Shown: positions 8,543 through 18,286, numbered from the stretch's first letter. The stretch is 64,000 bases of DNA from Paenibacillus taihuensis (GCF_003386535.1 NZ_QTTN01000002.1:213595-277594); one strand, 5' to 3'. Notes: generated by a model from the sequence alone, not told the origin. Numbers and translations are program-made.

Positions 8543-9181
8543 TTACCATACCGTTACGTTCGAGCTGCCGCTCGATTGATAGCCTTCTGTTGCGAGAATC
8601 TGATAAGCCCAGCTGCTGCCTAGATTCATCCCTTTGCTCTTCCATGCATTGACGTGGTTGCTGAACGTAATCGCGACATTGCTTCCTGTAGGACGCTTGG
8701 ACTGTCTTACGCTCCAGAACTGGGTGAAGGTTTGCGTGCCGTCGATGGAAGGCGCATTCGTTCTTGTCGTTGTATAAATATCATATGTACCGCCGTCGCT
8801 CGACACCGTGCCTTTGAACGTTCCTGTCGGTCTATATGTGCCCCATGTATCGACGACGTAATATTCGATGAGTGAGTTGCGAGTCCAGCCGTAAAGCGAC
8901 AAGTAACCATTGCCGGATGGCGACCATACGCCTGCGTTGTAGTTGATTGTGCGCGATGCCGAGCCTGTATTCCAGCCTTTACCAACCACGAAGTTGCCGC
9001 TGTTCGTCCAGTTTACGCTGTAATTGCCGCCAGATCCGTTCGTGGCGTTGACGGTGCCGCCGCCGTCCGTCCAATTCTGCCAATAGTCAGTTGCTGCTGC
9101 ATCGGATGTTGCTGCAAACATGCCCAAGCTCATTGAAGCTGCAAGAATCGTTAAACCGATCTTTTTATTCAACTTCATCAT
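8543..9181 (-). CDS. xynA: Secreted endo-1,4-beta-xylanase, family GH11
   Basis: 212 residues from the ATG at 9181, close to the 213 of Bacillus subtilis XynA. A GGAGG site seven bases upstream decides the start; the frame is open 27 codons further up without one. A Sec signal peptide ([19 protein letters not shown], probable cleavage after DAA) is followed by a complete beta-jelly-roll domain. It contains [16 protein letters not shown] with the nucleophile Glu, and [13 protein letters not shown] with the acid/base Glu near the C-terminus. It hydrolyses xylan outside the cell. Two cre-like boxes upstream suggest carbon catabolite control. Confidence 0.97.
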   Translation of the reverse strand: MMKLNKKIGLTILAASMSLGMFAATSDAAATDYWQNWTDGGGTVNATNGSGGNYSVNWTNSGNFVVGKGWNTGSASRTINYNAGVWSPSGNGYLSLYGWTRNSLIEYYVVDTWGTYRPTGTFKGTVSSDGGTYDIYTTTRTNAPSIDGTQTFTQFWSVRQSKRPTGSNVAITFSNHVNAWKSKGMNLGSSWAYQILATEGYQSSGSSNVTVW

Positions 9182-9382
9182 TGAATACCTCCAGGAAAGT
9201 GGAATTTGGCATTGCTTTTCGGAATCGCATTTCACTTCATACATTTTGTTAATAAATAACATTTTTAATGTGGTTAATCCTGATAACGCGGATAATACGC
9301 CCAGATATTCTCGTAATCACCTCCCGATGAAGTGATTGCTGCATGCAAGTCATTGGTTATCTCGCATAAGAAAATTATAGAA

Positions 9383-9396
9383 AGTAAGCGCATTCA
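9383..9396. promoter_or_regulatory. cre-like CcpA box 1 upstream of xynA
   Basis: AGTAAGCGCATTCA matches 12 of 14 positions of the catabolite responsive element TGWAANCGNTNWCA. It lies about 200 bp upstream of the xylanase start. Confidence 0.5.
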
Positions 9397-9436
9397 TCAC
9401 AACGGAACAAACTATAGAGGAACCCTAACAATTTTA

Positions 9437-9450
9437 AGAAAGCGCATTCA
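9437..9450. promoter_or_regulatory. cre-like CcpA box 2 upstream of xynA
   Basis: AGAAAGCGCATTCA is nearly the same word as the box at 9383, exactly 54 bp away, and also fits the cre consensus at 12 of 14 positions. Apart from these boxes and the neighbouring terminator I see nothing else in the 335-bp gap. Confidence 0.5.
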
Positions 9451-9465
9451 TTTGAGTCGAAAATA

Positions 9466-9513
9466 AAAATATCCCGCAGAACCGATTCACATTCGGTCCC
9501 ACGAGATTGCTGC
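9466..9513 (-). terminator. Terminator after the TIM-barrel isomerase gene
   Basis: On the minus strand ATCTCGTGGGACCGA pairs with TCGGTTCTGCGGGAT (minor mismatches), followed by ATTTTTATTTTC. Confidence 0.85.
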
Positions 9514-9516
9514 CAA

Positions 9517-10356
9517 TTATGCCAGCCCTGCGGCTGTATATACTTTGTCGTAGCCTGCTTTGGAACGTGCGAGAAGCTCCTCCGGCGAGCCGGTCGGCGG
9601 CTCTGCTGTCAGAATTTCCTGCGTTACCGAGCCTTTGTAGCCGATACGGTTCAGCGCTGCCAAGAAGCCAGCGAGGTCGATCACTCCCTCGCCCGGATAC
9701 AATCTGCCGTTGTCGCGAGCCTCTTCAGCTGGCACATCCGGCGCGTCATTAATGTGGACATGCACGATTTGCTCCGGCTTTAGCGCTTCAATATCTGCAA
9801 TCGTATGACCGTTCGTGTACCAGTGGTACGCGTCGAATAGCAGACCTACATTCGGCTCTCCAATGGCCGCGATCCAGTCGAGCGTCTCTTCCATCGTCCA
9901 GAGGAACGGATTCGCCCATACAGTGCGGAGGTGATGCGGGCCTACGAATTCAAGCCCGAGGCTAATGCCATATGCACCGAGAATTTGCGCGCAAGTGCGC
10001 AGTCTGCGCGTTGCAATTACGGCAAAATGCGCCGCTTTATAGTCCGTCGCCGGCAGCACGTATGTGCAGCAGCTCGTGCAGCCGAGCGCTGCTGCTGCTT
10101 TCGCGTCGTCAGCGAGCTTCGCCAGCCCTTCGCGGAATACCTCTTCCGAGCCGCGCCATTCCACCGATAACCCGATCGAGCCGATGCTAACCCCGCCGTT
10201 TTTCAGCAGCTCGCGTGCGCCTTCCACCCCATTGCGCTCGATCAATCCGCGCGCATCGATATCTACCGTTTGAAATCCGTATTGAGCTGCGGCCGAGATC
10301 AACGCTTCGTCGCTGCCGATACTGCCAAGTCCTGCACGGCTTAATCCTCTTAACAT
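9517..10356 (-). CDS. Sugar phosphate isomerase/epimerase (AP-endonuclease-2-like TIM barrel)
   Basis: 279 residues forming one TIM barrel of the IolE/IolI/xylose-isomerase-like superfamily. Metal-binding motifs are in place: LGLEFVGPHH, GLLFDAYHWY, VHVHINDAPD and the closing TQEIL. A GGAGGCGACC ribosome binding site precedes the ATG. It lies about 55 bp behind a Gfo/Idh/MocA dehydrogenase in the same direction, a pairing common in inositol and sugar catabolism, so the two probably act on the same sugar or cyclitol. Substrate is not predictable from sequence. Confidence 0.88.
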   Translation of the reverse strand: MLRGLSRAGLGSIGSDEALISAAAQYGFQTVDIDARGLIERNGVEGARELLKNGGVSIGSIGLSVEWRGSEEVFREGLAKLADDAKAAAALGCTSCCTYVLPATDYKAAHFAVIATRRLRTCAQILGAYGISLGLEFVGPHHLRTVWANPFLWTMEETLDWIAAIGEPNVGLLFDAYHWYTNGHTIADIEALKPEQIVHVHINDAPDVPAEEARDNGRLYPGEGVIDLAGFLAALNRIGYKGSVTQEILTAEPPTGSPEELLARSKAGYDKVYTAAGLA

Positions 10357-10412
10357 CTATTTGGTCGCCTCCAGAGCAAATATTTTGTTTTCGATTTCGG
10401 TTTCGTTTGATT

Positions 10413-11477
10413 TTATAGATTCCAATCCAGCTTCACTTCATGGCCAGTCCGCGAAGATTCATAGATCGCATCGAGCACGAGATTGTTCGTATAGCCGGTC
10501 AGCGCCGACGTAATCGGCTGCTTCCCTTCCTTAATACAGCTGAGGAAATGGCGGCTCAGACGCAGCCGTTCATGCTCGTCGTTCTCAGGCTTCGCAAGCG
10601 GAATTTCCATCGGCTTGTTGAACTTCTCCGTCAGCAACTTGCCGTTCGCCCCGCGGTAGCTCGCGCCGCCCTCTGTGCCCATCAGATGCACAAACGGCGT
10701 ATTGTCCGTGTCCATATGAACCGCCCAGCTCACTTCGAGCGTCAGCGTGCTGCCGTCTTCCATCTTGATGAGCGCCGTTGCGAGATCCTCGACATCGTAG
10801 ATGCCATCCCAATTCGGCTTGCCCCATGTGCCGATTCCTCTGCGCTTCGGTCCAAACTCGGCATAGGTCGCCCCGAACACGGACACCGGCTTCGGATTGC
10901 CCATCAAGTAGAGCGCCAGATCAAGCATATGGACGCCGATATCGATAAGCGGACCGCCGCCGGATTGATCCGAACGGGTAAACCAGGTTCCCCAGCCCGG
11001 GATTCCTTTTCGACGGTACCAGCCTGTCTTTGCCGTATAAATTCGGCCTAGCTCGCCGCGGTCGATCTGTTCCTTGATTTGCATCGGAACGGACTCCCAG
11101 CGCATCTGATGGCCGATCATGACGACTCGGTCGGATGCGTTCGCCGCCTTCAAAATCTGCTTCGCCGCTGCCGCGTTAATGCCCATCGGCTTCTCCAGCA
11201 GCACATGCTTGCCCGCCTCAATCGCCTGCACCGCAAGCTCCGCATGATACTGATTCGGCACGCCGATGATGACGGCGTCCACGTTCTCGCTTCTAATAAG
11301 CGCTTCCGGGGACGGCAGCACTTCCTTGATCCCATATTCCGCAGCACGCTGCTCAGCTAGCGGCAAATAAACATCCGTAATCGCTGTCAGTTCGCACAGC
11401 TCACCAAGCTGCGAGAACTGCGCCGCGTGAACGCTTCCAATATTACCTGCGCCGATAATTCCGATACGAACAGACAT
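10413..11477 (-). CDS. Gfo/Idh/MocA-family NAD(P)-dependent dehydrogenase
   Basis: 354 residues from the ATG at 11477, chosen for the GGGAGGC site ten bases upstream; nine extra codons in frame have no such support. N-terminal Rossmann fold with GIIGAGNIGSVHA, then the family EKP motif (LLEKPMGINAAAAK) and the catalytic-region GVHMLDLALYLMG, where His and Asp are expected. These enzymes oxidise or reduce sugars or inositols. It is likely in one operon with the downstream isomerase and is divergent from an AraC regulator. Confidence 0.9.
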   Translation of the reverse strand: MSVRIGIIGAGNIGSVHAAQFSQLGELCELTAITDVYLPLAEQRAAEYGIKEVLPSPEALIRSENVDAVIIGVPNQYHAELAVQAIEAGKHVLLEKPMGINAAAAKQILKAANASDRVVMIGHQMRWESVPMQIKEQIDRGELGRIYTAKTGWYRRKGIPGWGTWFTRSDQSGGGPLIDIGVHMLDLALYLMGNPKPVSVFGATYAEFGPKRRGIGTWGKPNWDGIYDVEDLATALIKMEDGSTLTLEVSWAVHMDTDNTPFVHLMGTEGGASYRGANGKLLTEKFNKPMEIPLAKPENDEHERLRLSRHFLSCIKEGKQPITSALTGYTNNLVLDAIYESSRTGHEVKLDWNL

Positions 11478-11600
11478 CTCGAAATACGCCTCCCAATCGA
11501 TCAACTATTGCTCACAGTTCTATGATAAAGTAGTACATAGAAAAATGCCCTTCTCAAATTTCGAGAAACGTCTCATTTCTTCGGAGGCAATGGAACGAAC

Positions 11601-12515
11601 ATGACCTATTTTCCGGATTACTTGAAAACGTACCCAAACATGGACTCTGCATTCCCGCTTCATATCGGCATTCATCGACTTGAACACGGCTTCCGGGCGC
11701 ACCGGCATGATTTTCTCGAGTTCTCGTTCGTCATCGAAGGCGAGGGCTGGGAAATCATCAACAATGTGAAGCATGAAATGCGGCCTGGCACATTCACATT
11801 CGTGCAGCCGTACCAGGTGCATGAGCTGTTCACCGAGCCTGGCAGCAAGCTTGTGCTGTACAACTGCATGTTCGGCATGGAGCTGCTTATGGAGCATGGC
11901 TCAGGAGATAGTCTTGCAGAGCTGATCGAGCCGAGTCAGCTGGATGCTTTTATGCATTACGACGGAGCTGCTAGGGAGCAAGTCGAGATTCTAATGCGAG
12001 ATATGCTGCAGGAGTACGAGGGGAACGAACAGTGGCGGCGAACGATGCTCGCTGCAAGGCTCAAAGAGCTGCTCGTGCGCTTTGACCGCGAGCGGCGCAA
12101 GTATACTCCGGCGAGACCCGAGGAGGATAGTGCGGTTGTGGCGGTGGCTGCAGCAGCGCCGGTCCAGTCCGCGCGCGGTTCATCCGTCTGGCCGATTATC
12201 TACTATATTCACCGAAACTATCAGGACAACCTTACTTTGTCCGATCTGTCACAGCGTTTCGGCATGAGCGTTTCGCGCATAAGCGAAGTCATCAAAGAAA
12301 CGACCGGGCAGACATTCGTGCATTTCGTCCACGATCTGCGGCTCCGGCATGCGAGCAGCCTGCTCGTGTCCACCGATTACAGCGTCGTCGATGTCGCGCT
12401 CGAGGTCGGGTTCGGCTCGTACAAAACGTTTGCGCGAATCTTCCGCGAACGCAAAGGAATGGTGCCGCTGGCGTATCGCAAGGCGAAGCGGACGCAAACG
12501 CGTACGGTAAAATAG
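11601..12515 (+). CDS. AraC-family transcriptional regulator
   Basis: 304 residues. The N-terminal cupin-like sensor domain (FRAHRHDFLEFSFVIEG, then TFTFVQPYQVHE) is followed by the double helix-turn-helix AraC domain at about residues 200-295 (LTLSDLSQRFGMSVSRISEVI and VALEVGFGSYKTFARIFRE). It is divergent from the dehydrogenase/isomerase pair with a gap of about 120 bp, so it probably controls that pair and itself. A clear terminator follows. Confidence 0.92.
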   Translation: MTYFPDYLKTYPNMDSAFPLHIGIHRLEHGFRAHRHDFLEFSFVIEGEGWEIINNVKHEMRPGTFTFVQPYQVHELFTEPGSKLVLYNCMFGMELLMEHGSGDSLAELIEPSQLDAFMHYDGAAREQVEILMRDMLQEYEGNEQWRRTMLAARLKELLVRFDRERRKYTPARPEEDSAVVAVAAAAPVQSARGSSVWPIIYYIHRNYQDNLTLSDLSQRFGMSVSRISEVIKETTGQTFVHFVHDLRLRHASSLLVSTDYSVVDVALEVGFGSYKTFARIFRERKGMVPLAYRKAKRTQTRTVK

Positions 12516-12545
12516 GCGACCGCGCGATGCGGTCGCCTTTGTTTG
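12513..12545 (+). terminator. Terminator after the AraC gene
   Basis: AGGCGACCGC-GCGAT-GCGGTCGCCT followed by TTGTTTG, overlapping the stop codon. Confidence 0.85.
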
Positions 12546-12785
12546 CCTTTCTTAGTCTTTCTTGTGTCAGCGCTAAGGACACCAGTGTCGCTATCGGGCG
12601 GCCGGTATTGAGCATCTTCGCGACCCGACGGACACCAGCGACGTGTTTGCGGTAGAATTAGCCTCATTTTGTCGGGGAATTTCCAGTCCGTTACATTTTC
12701 ATAGAATGCGAAAATTGACTCGATAGGGTCAATACGGTCCGTTAGCGCGGAAGCTCGGTGGTGGCTCCCTCAAGCTCCACTTATG

Positions 12786-12962
12786 TTGGAAAAATCCACT
12801 CATTTTTGCGGAAAAGGCCTCTTTTGACGGGCTATTTTGGAAAAATCCACTCATTTAAGCTTAGTTTGGGCGTATTAGCTCATTACTCCGAAAAATGAGT
12901 GGATAAATCCAATATAGCCGGCCAACTCGCCTGATATCTGGATATTAGAATGGAAATATCCA
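12786..12962. repeat. Intergenic direct and inverted repeats (ATCCACTCATTT family)
   Basis: The 570-bp gap between two convergent genes has no credible ORF but several repeats. TTGGAAAAATCCACTCATTT occurs twice (12786 and 12838). Its reverse complement, AAATGAGTGGATAAATCC, occurs at about 12893-12910, so the second copy and the inverted one can form a 12-bp stem with a loop of about 35 bases. TGGATATT and AATATCCA form a further small palindrome at about 12939-12962. Confidence 0.75.
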
Positions 12963-13012
12963 TTATAGGCCGAGCATGTGAGTCGGGAGGGAGGCCGAGC
13001 CGGCTTCCTGGG

Positions 13013-13068
13013 GCTTCCGTGCTCCCGTGCTTCCGTGCTTCCGTGCTTCCCAGTTTCCGGGCTTCCGA
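13013..13068. repeat. Seven-copy 8-bp tandem repeat (GCTTCCGT)
   Basis: Seven consecutive octamers related to GCTTCCGT: three exact copies plus GCTCCCGT, GCTTCCCA, GTTTCCGG and GCTTCCGA. It lies just beyond the end of the response-regulator gene. It is non-coding as far as I can tell and could vary in copy number. Confidence 0.85.
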
Positions 13069-13085
13069 CACTACTACTCCCTAAC

Positions 13086-14702
13086 CTACCTCTCCCCAAT
13101 CCGATCCCGATACTCCTGCGGCGTCAGATCCGAGTACGCCTTGAACAGCTTGATGAAATGCGGCACGCCTTGGTAGCCCACCGCCTGCGCGATTTCGTAG
13201 ATTCTCTTCTCGCCGCTGCGAAGCATGTAAGCCGCCAGCTCCATCCGGTACCGCTGGATATAATCGCTCAAGTTATTCCCCGTCTCCGCCCGATACACCC
13301 GCGACAAGTAAGCCGGATGCAGGCTCACATGCGCCGCAATCGTCTGCAGCGACAGGTTGTCGTTCAGATTCTGCTCGATGAAGGCATGAATCTTATCGAC
13401 CAGCCCCACCTTCTGCTTCTCCGAGCCCTCCTCCGACTGCTCGCGCAGCGAGCGGAACATGCCGAATGCCCACTTCTCCAGCTGCCGAAGCGACGGCGCA
13501 GCCGGCATTAACCCTAGTGTTGCGCCGCCAAGCTCGCTCAGCAGCTTTCCCCTCTTGTGCGCCATGTACTGATACGCATTGGCGATCGAGAAATACGCTT
13601 CGTTCGCATGCTCCGGCGGATAATGCGCCTGCTTAAGCTCATCGAATATTTCGACCAGCTTCTTCTCAGCGCCAGCCCAATTGCCGGTATCAAGCAGATG
13701 GATCAGCAGCGGCGGCCGGTACAACGACGTCAGCGTTTCAATCCGGTTCTGATCCCGACTTTTATCCTCAATGCGTAATAACGCGCCTCGCTTCCCATCC
13801 TCAGCTTGCCTCATCCCTTTGATCGTCGACCTGTACAAGCCAGGCATACCTTCGGGGAAGCTCGCTCCGTTCATAGCAATGGCAACAGATAGATTATCAT
13901 GCAGAAGCGCCTCCGCCTTCTTCTTGAACACTGCCGCAAGGTTCTCCAGCGCATACAGATCAAGCCCCGCCCCGCTCTCGCCTGCACTCCCTGCAAGAAA
14001 CACGAGATACTCGTTCGAATCGCGGCACAGCCACAAGTGAAATGCGTCGTTAAACACTTCCTCCGCCATATTCGCAACCGCATATTCAATCAGCTCACGG
14101 TCCTTGTTCTCGTACTCTTGCAGCCTACCTTCCAAACGCACGATGAACAGCCCAACCTCCTGCTGCAACCCAAACGGTAAGCCGAGCAAAGTCAGCTTTC
14201 GTGCAAGCTCTGCAACCGGAATGCCATTATCCCGCAACAACCGAACCAACAGCTCGCTTCGAAGCGCGGGCAAGTTCTCCCTGAACGCATAAACGTCACG
14301 CTGCTGCTGCCGCTGCTGCTTCGTCTCGGAGGCGATTTCCTCTGTCAGCTGGCCTATCTTCTCCCGCAGTTGGTCCGGGTTGACCGGCTTCATCAGATAG
14401 CCTGACGTATTGTATGGCACGACGCTCTGCGCGTATTCGAAATCCGCATAGCCGGACAGCACAATGATTTTGACAGTACGATCCATCTCGCGAATATGCT
14501 TAATGAGCTCAATCCCGTTCATCTCCGGCATGCGGATATCTGTAATGACAATGTTGATGTTATGCTCACGAAACAGTTCAAGCGCTTCTTCGCCCGAAAA
14601 TGCTTTGTGGATTGCCGTGATACCAAGCTCCTCCTTCGGCACGGTCGCAGCGATGCTGTCGACTTGCGAAGGAATATCGTCAACAATGAGCAGCTCAAGC
14701 AT
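13086..14702 (-). CDS. YesN-type response regulator with AraC DNA-binding domain
   Basis: 538 residues. The N-terminal receiver domain has the acidic pair (LLIVDDIPS), the phosphoacceptor Asp in VITDIRMPEMNG and the Lys in YLMKPVN. The long middle part is the variable region common in YesN proteins, and the last 100 residues are an AraC helix-turn-helix (LSLQTIAAHVSLHPAYLSRVY, AQAVGYQGVPHFIKLFK). GGAGG precedes the ATG, which is two bases after the end of the partner kinase gene. Together they form the two-component system controlling the adjacent sugar ABC importer. Confidence 0.95.
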   Translation of the reverse strand: MLELLIVDDIPSQVDSIAATVPKEELGITAIHKAFSGEEALELFREHNINIVITDIRMPEMNGIELIKHIREMDRTVKIIVLSGYADFEYAQSVVPYNTSGYLMKPVNPDQLREKIGQLTEEIASETKQQRQQQRDVYAFRENLPALRSELLVRLLRDNGIPVAELARKLTLLGLPFGLQQEVGLFIVRLEGRLQEYENKDRELIEYAVANMAEEVFNDAFHLWLCRDSNEYLVFLAGSAGESGAGLDLYALENLAAVFKKKAEALLHDNLSVAIAMNGASFPEGMPGLYRSTIKGMRQAEDGKRGALLRIEDKSRDQNRIETLTSLYRPPLLIHLLDTGNWAGAEKKLVEIFDELKQAHYPPEHANEAYFSIANAYQYMAHKRGKLLSELGGATLGLMPAAPSLRQLEKWAFGMFRSLREQSEEGSEKQKVGLVDKIHAFIEQNLNDNLSLQTIAAHVSLHPAYLSRVYRAETGNNLSDYIQRYRMELAAYMLRSGEKRIYEIAQAVGYQGVPHFIKLFKAYSDLTPQEYRDRIGER

Positions 14703-14704
14703 CT

Positions 14705-16489
14705 CTAGTCGCCTCCTTCCTTAATGACCAGCGTCACCTTCAGACCGCCCATGAAAGAGCGCTCAATAGACAGCCCCGATGCCTCGCCGAAAAAATGCTT
14801 CAACCGTTGGTGCACATTCCGCAGTCCCAAACTGCGATTCTCGCTAACCAGCTCATTCAGTCTGATCCTGAGCTGAGCCATTTGTTCGTCCGTCATGCCG
14901 ATGCCGTTGTCATCAACCGCAATTTCATAGCCATCGTCAGTCTGATAGCCGGAGATAAGAACGTGGAACTCTCCTTTCTTGCTCTCCATGCCATGCACGA
15001 CGGCGTTCTCGACAAGCGGCTGCAGCAGCAAACGTGGCATAAGAAGCTTCATCAGAGGCTCCTCCATATACTCTTCGTATTGCAGCCGCTCGGACTGCAT
15101 CCGGTGAATTTCCAAGTAGTTACGAATCAGTTCCATCTCGTCCGCAAGAGAAGTAAGCTGCTGCTCCGTCCGCGTCGTATAGCGATAATATTGGCTCAGA
15201 TGCTGCGTGAACGCCACGATCGCCTTCGTTCGATCCAGCTGTGCCATACTTTGAATGTAGGCAAAATTGTTATACAGAAAGTGAGGATTAATCTGCGCCT
15301 GGAGATGCTTCAGCGACGACTCCTTCGCACGGAGCTGCTCCGTGTACACTTTATCGATCAATGTCTGAATGTCGTTCGACATCAAGTTAAACTGCTCGAT
15401 TAAATACGAGAATTCATTGTTCGGCCAGCGTTTGATCCGATGACCATACTCGCCTCTGCGAAGCATTCTAACAGCCCCGATCAAATCATAGATCGGCTTC
15501 TGCACATTGCGATACAATAGCGCCGCCATTGCAACACCAAGCGCAAGCAAGAGCAGCCCCGCTTCATAAAACTTGCGTTTGCTATGAGCAATAGGCTCGA
15601 GCACCTTTTTCATCGGCTGAAAATCAACCATGTACCACCCGAGCGTGGAAGAGAGCACATAATTGACGAGGTAAGGCTCGTTCCGATACGTCAGCTTAAC
15701 CGAACCGTCCGCAGGCTCGGAATCGCTCGCTTGAATCCGGTTGAACTGCCCCGCCATCGCCTCAACTAACTTGGGATCAGCGCCATGCGGCATTATGGGC
15801 TCTGTTCCCGGACGGTACAGAAACGGCTGCCCGACGCTTCCCTGCATGAAACGGTCCAGCATATTGACGAGATTTTCCGATGAGAAGGTCACTTCGACGA
15901 ACATATTCGGTTCGGTCGTCCGATTCGGCGACTCGAACGGTGTGATCAAATGCCGTACGAAAGCTCGTTCCACACCGCGTTCCGTGAATACGCGACGGTA
16001 ATCCCAGCGTTCCTGGGACAGATGATCCGTGAAGTAAGTAAGATCGTACTGCTGCTTCGAATTCGTCGAGACTGCAAGATTGGAAAGCGGAGAATAGACG
16101 GTAAAATCATTGTCCCATTCGAAGGTCGTAGACTGCATATCGAGCTTCTGCAGCAGAAGCCGCTTCGATTCCAGGATGGAATAAGTAGGCTCGGCGGAAG
16201 AGCGGAACTGCAGCTGCACCGCATCCGGGTCCGTAGCAATGACGAAAGCGGCCCGCCATAAGCGGTCCGCCTCAACATTCATTTGCTCGACAAAAAAACG
16301 GATACGATTCATGTTCACCTGCAGCAGCTCCTGCTCCACGACGTCGGTGCTCGTCTTGTTGGACGAGTTGTACATCATGAAGATCGGAACGAGCATCAGA
16401 ACGATGAGGATCATGCTCTTCGAAAATATATTCAGTTTAGCGCCTCTTCGAAATGGAATCACTCGAATCATCCCGTCTTTCTGTCGCAC
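14705..16489 (-). CDS. YesM-type sensor histidine kinase
   Basis: 594 residues. One membrane helix near the N-terminus (about residues 25-45), an extracellular sensor domain, a second helix near residue 310 and a HAMP linker are followed by the His_kinase domain with LQAQINPHFLYNNF (phosphoacceptor His) and the ATPase motif VDDNGIGM, ending in GLRNVHQRL. The start is uncertain: the frame opens with a GTG at 16489 and an ATG lies six codons later; neither has a strong ribosome binding site. It follows the ABC permease gene by 8 bp, so importer and two-component genes likely share one transcript. Confidence 0.93.
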   Translation of the reverse strand: MRQKDGMIRVIPFRRGAKLNIFSKSMILIVLMLVPIFMMYNSSNKTSTDVVEQELLQVNMNRIRFFVEQMNVEADRLWRAAFVIATDPDAVQLQFRSSAEPTYSILESKRLLLQKLDMQSTTFEWDNDFTVYSPLSNLAVSTNSKQQYDLTYFTDHLSQERWDYRRVFTERGVERAFVRHLITPFESPNRTTEPNMFVEVTFSSENLVNMLDRFMQGSVGQPFLYRPGTEPIMPHGADPKLVEAMAGQFNRIQASDSEPADGSVKLTYRNEPYLVNYVLSSTLGWYMVDFQPMKKVLEPIAHSKRKFYEAGLLLLALGVAMAALLYRNVQKPIYDLIGAVRMLRRGEYGHRIKRWPNNEFSYLIEQFNLMSNDIQTLIDKVYTEQLRAKESSLKHLQAQINPHFLYNNFAYIQSMAQLDRTKAIVAFTQHLSQYYRYTTRTEQQLTSLADEMELIRNYLEIHRMQSERLQYEEYMEEPLMKLLMPRLLLQPLVENAVVHGMESKKGEFHVLISGYQTDDGYEIAVDDNGIGMTDEQMAQLRIRLNELVSENRSLGLRNVHQRLKHFFGEASGLSIERSFMGGLKVTLVIKEGGD

Positions 16490-16496
16490 ATTCTAC

Positions 16497-17375
16497 TTAG
16501 GACTTCACGGAACCTAGCACGATCCCTTTAACGAAATATTTTTGCAGGAACGGATAGACAAGCAGAATCGGCAGCGCGCCGATGAAGATTTGAGCGGTCT
16601 TAATCGTTCGGCTGGAGAAATTCGCTATACTATCCGATGTTACACCGATCCGGGATAAATTGTCACTTACAATCATGGAGTGCAAATAACTGGACAATGG
16701 ATAGCCATCAGGGTTCGACATATAGATAACGCCGTCAAACCACGAGTTCCAATGGAAAACCATCGTGAACAACGACAACGTTGCAATCGACGCCATCGAT
16801 ACGGGCAGATAGACGCTCCACAGCACTCTCAAGTGCCCCGCCCCGTCAATGTAAGCCGCTTCTTCCAGATCGACCGGAATGGTGCGGAAGAAGTTGAGCA
16901 TCAGAATCATATTCCAGACGCTGACGGCTGTTGGCAATACGAGCGACCAGATCGAGTCGATCAGGTGAAGCTTCGTGATCAGAATGTAGGAAGGGATCAG
17001 ACCTCCTGAGAAAAGCATCGTGAAGACGAATAACCACATATAAATTTGGCGCCCCGGAAACTTGAGGCTCGTCTTGGACAAGCTGTACGAGGCCATCGTG
17101 ACAACAGCCATCGATACAATCGTCCCCAGCACGGTCCGCTCCGCGCCGATCCATAAGGAGCGGAGGAATTTCTCATTTCCCAGCGTCTTCACATAAGCAT
17201 CCGTCGTGAAGCCTACCGGCCAGAAGTTGACGATATTCGCCGTTGCCGCAGCCCGCGAGCTGATGGAGACGGCAAAGATATGAATGAGCGGCAGAATGCA
17301 AAGCAAGCCGAGCAGACTCAGAAAGATCGTATTGGCAATCGTGAATACCTGATAGCTTCGAGTGCGGTAAAGCAT
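16497..17375 (-). CDS. Carbohydrate ABC transporter permease (LplC/YtcP-like)
   Basis: 292 residues with about six membrane helices and the permease EAA-type loop (EEAAYIDGAGHLRVLWSVYLP). Typical LplC features include the N-terminal ISSRAAATANIVNFWPVGFT stretch and the C-terminal LLVYPFLQKYFVKGIVLGSVK. The ribosome binding site TAGGAGGC precedes the ATG. It pairs with the upstream LplB-like permease and the solute-binding lipoprotein to import an oligosaccharide; the ATPase is presumably a shared MsmX-type subunit encoded elsewhere, since none is present here. Confidence 0.93.
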   Translation of the reverse strand: MLYRTRSYQVFTIANTIFLSLLGLLCILPLIHIFAVSISSRAAATANIVNFWPVGFTTDAYVKTLGNEKFLRSLWIGAERTVLGTIVSMAVVTMASYSLSKTSLKFPGRQIYMWLFVFTMLFSGGLIPSYILITKLHLIDSIWSLVLPTAVSVWNMILMLNFFRTIPVDLEEAAYIDGAGHLRVLWSVYLPVSMASIATLSLFTMVFHWNSWFDGVIYMSNPDGYPLSSYLHSMIVSDNLSRIGVTSDSIANFSSRTIKTAQIFIGALPILLVYPFLQKYFVKGIVLGSVKS

Positions 17376-17389
17376 GGCCTAAGCCTCCT

Positions 17390-18286
17390 TTAGAAAATCC
17401 GGTAATTGGCCCATTTGTAAGCCAATCTGTAGCTGATAATGATCAGAACCAGGCCAACGACGGACTTGAACACGCCAACCGCCGTTCCGAAGCTGAATTG
17501 CGCGTTGTTTAAGCCTTCCCGGTAAGCGAACGTATCGATAATATCCCCGTGCGAGTAGACGAGCGGGTTATAGATGTTCAATATTTGGTCGAAGCCTGCA
17601 TCCAATATCCGGCCTAGCGACAGCGTGGCGACTACGATTACGATCGGCATCATGAGCGGAACCGTGATCGACATCACTTGCTGCCAGCGCGTTGCGCCAT
17701 CTATTTCAGCAGCTTCATAGAGTGAAGGATCGATGCCGACGAGCGTTGCCAGGAAAATAATCGCGGAGAAGCCGAACTCCTTCCACACGTCGCTCACAAT
17801 AACTGTAAATCGGAACCACTGACCGTTCCCAAGGAAGAAGATATCGTGAACTCCGAATGACTCCAGCACGCGGTTAACGATACCGCCCTCCGTGGAGAGA
17901 ATGTCAATCAAGATGCCCCCTAGAATAACCCAGGACAAGAAGTGAGGCAGATAGACGAGCGTTTGGACGACTCTCTTGAAAACAACCTTCCGAACCTCAT
18001 TTAGCAGCAGCGCGAAAACAATCGGGATGACCAAGTTGAATAGGAGCTTGAAAAAAGCGATGAGCAGCGTGTTCCAAATAATCTGTTTGCCATCTGGATA
18101 GGTGAACAGATAATGGAATTGGTCAAAGCCAACCCAAGGCGAATTCTTCATTCCGACCCAAGGCTGATAGTCTTCGAACGCGATAATAATGCCGGTCATT
18201 GGAATGTAAGAAAAGATGATGCACAGCACGATTGCCGGCAGCAGAAGCAGATGGAACGGCCACGTTTTTCTCCAGTACGATATCAC
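17390..18286 (-). CDS. Carbohydrate ABC transporter permease (LplB/YteP-like)
   Basis: 298 residues with six predicted membrane helices, EAA loop YEAAEIDGATRWQQVMSITVP, and the family features ITGIIIAFEDYQPW and YLPHFLSWVILGG. A GTG start at 18286 with AAGGAAGGG upstream is best supported. It is the second gene of the importer operon, between the binding protein and the LplC-like permease. Confidence 0.93.
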   Translation of the reverse strand: MISYWRKTWPFHLLLLPAIVLCIIFSYIPMTGIIIAFEDYQPWVGMKNSPWVGFDQFHYLFTYPDGKQIIWNTLLIAFFKLLFNLVIPIVFALLLNEVRKVVFKRVVQTLVYLPHFLSWVILGGILIDILSTEGGIVNRVLESFGVHDIFFLGNGQWFRFTVIVSDVWKEFGFSAIIFLATLVGIDPSLYEAAEIDGATRWQQVMSITVPLMMPIVIVVATLSLGRILDAGFDQILNIYNPLVYSHGDIIDTFAYREGLNNAQFSFGTAVGVFKSVVGLVLIIISYRLAYKWANYRIF

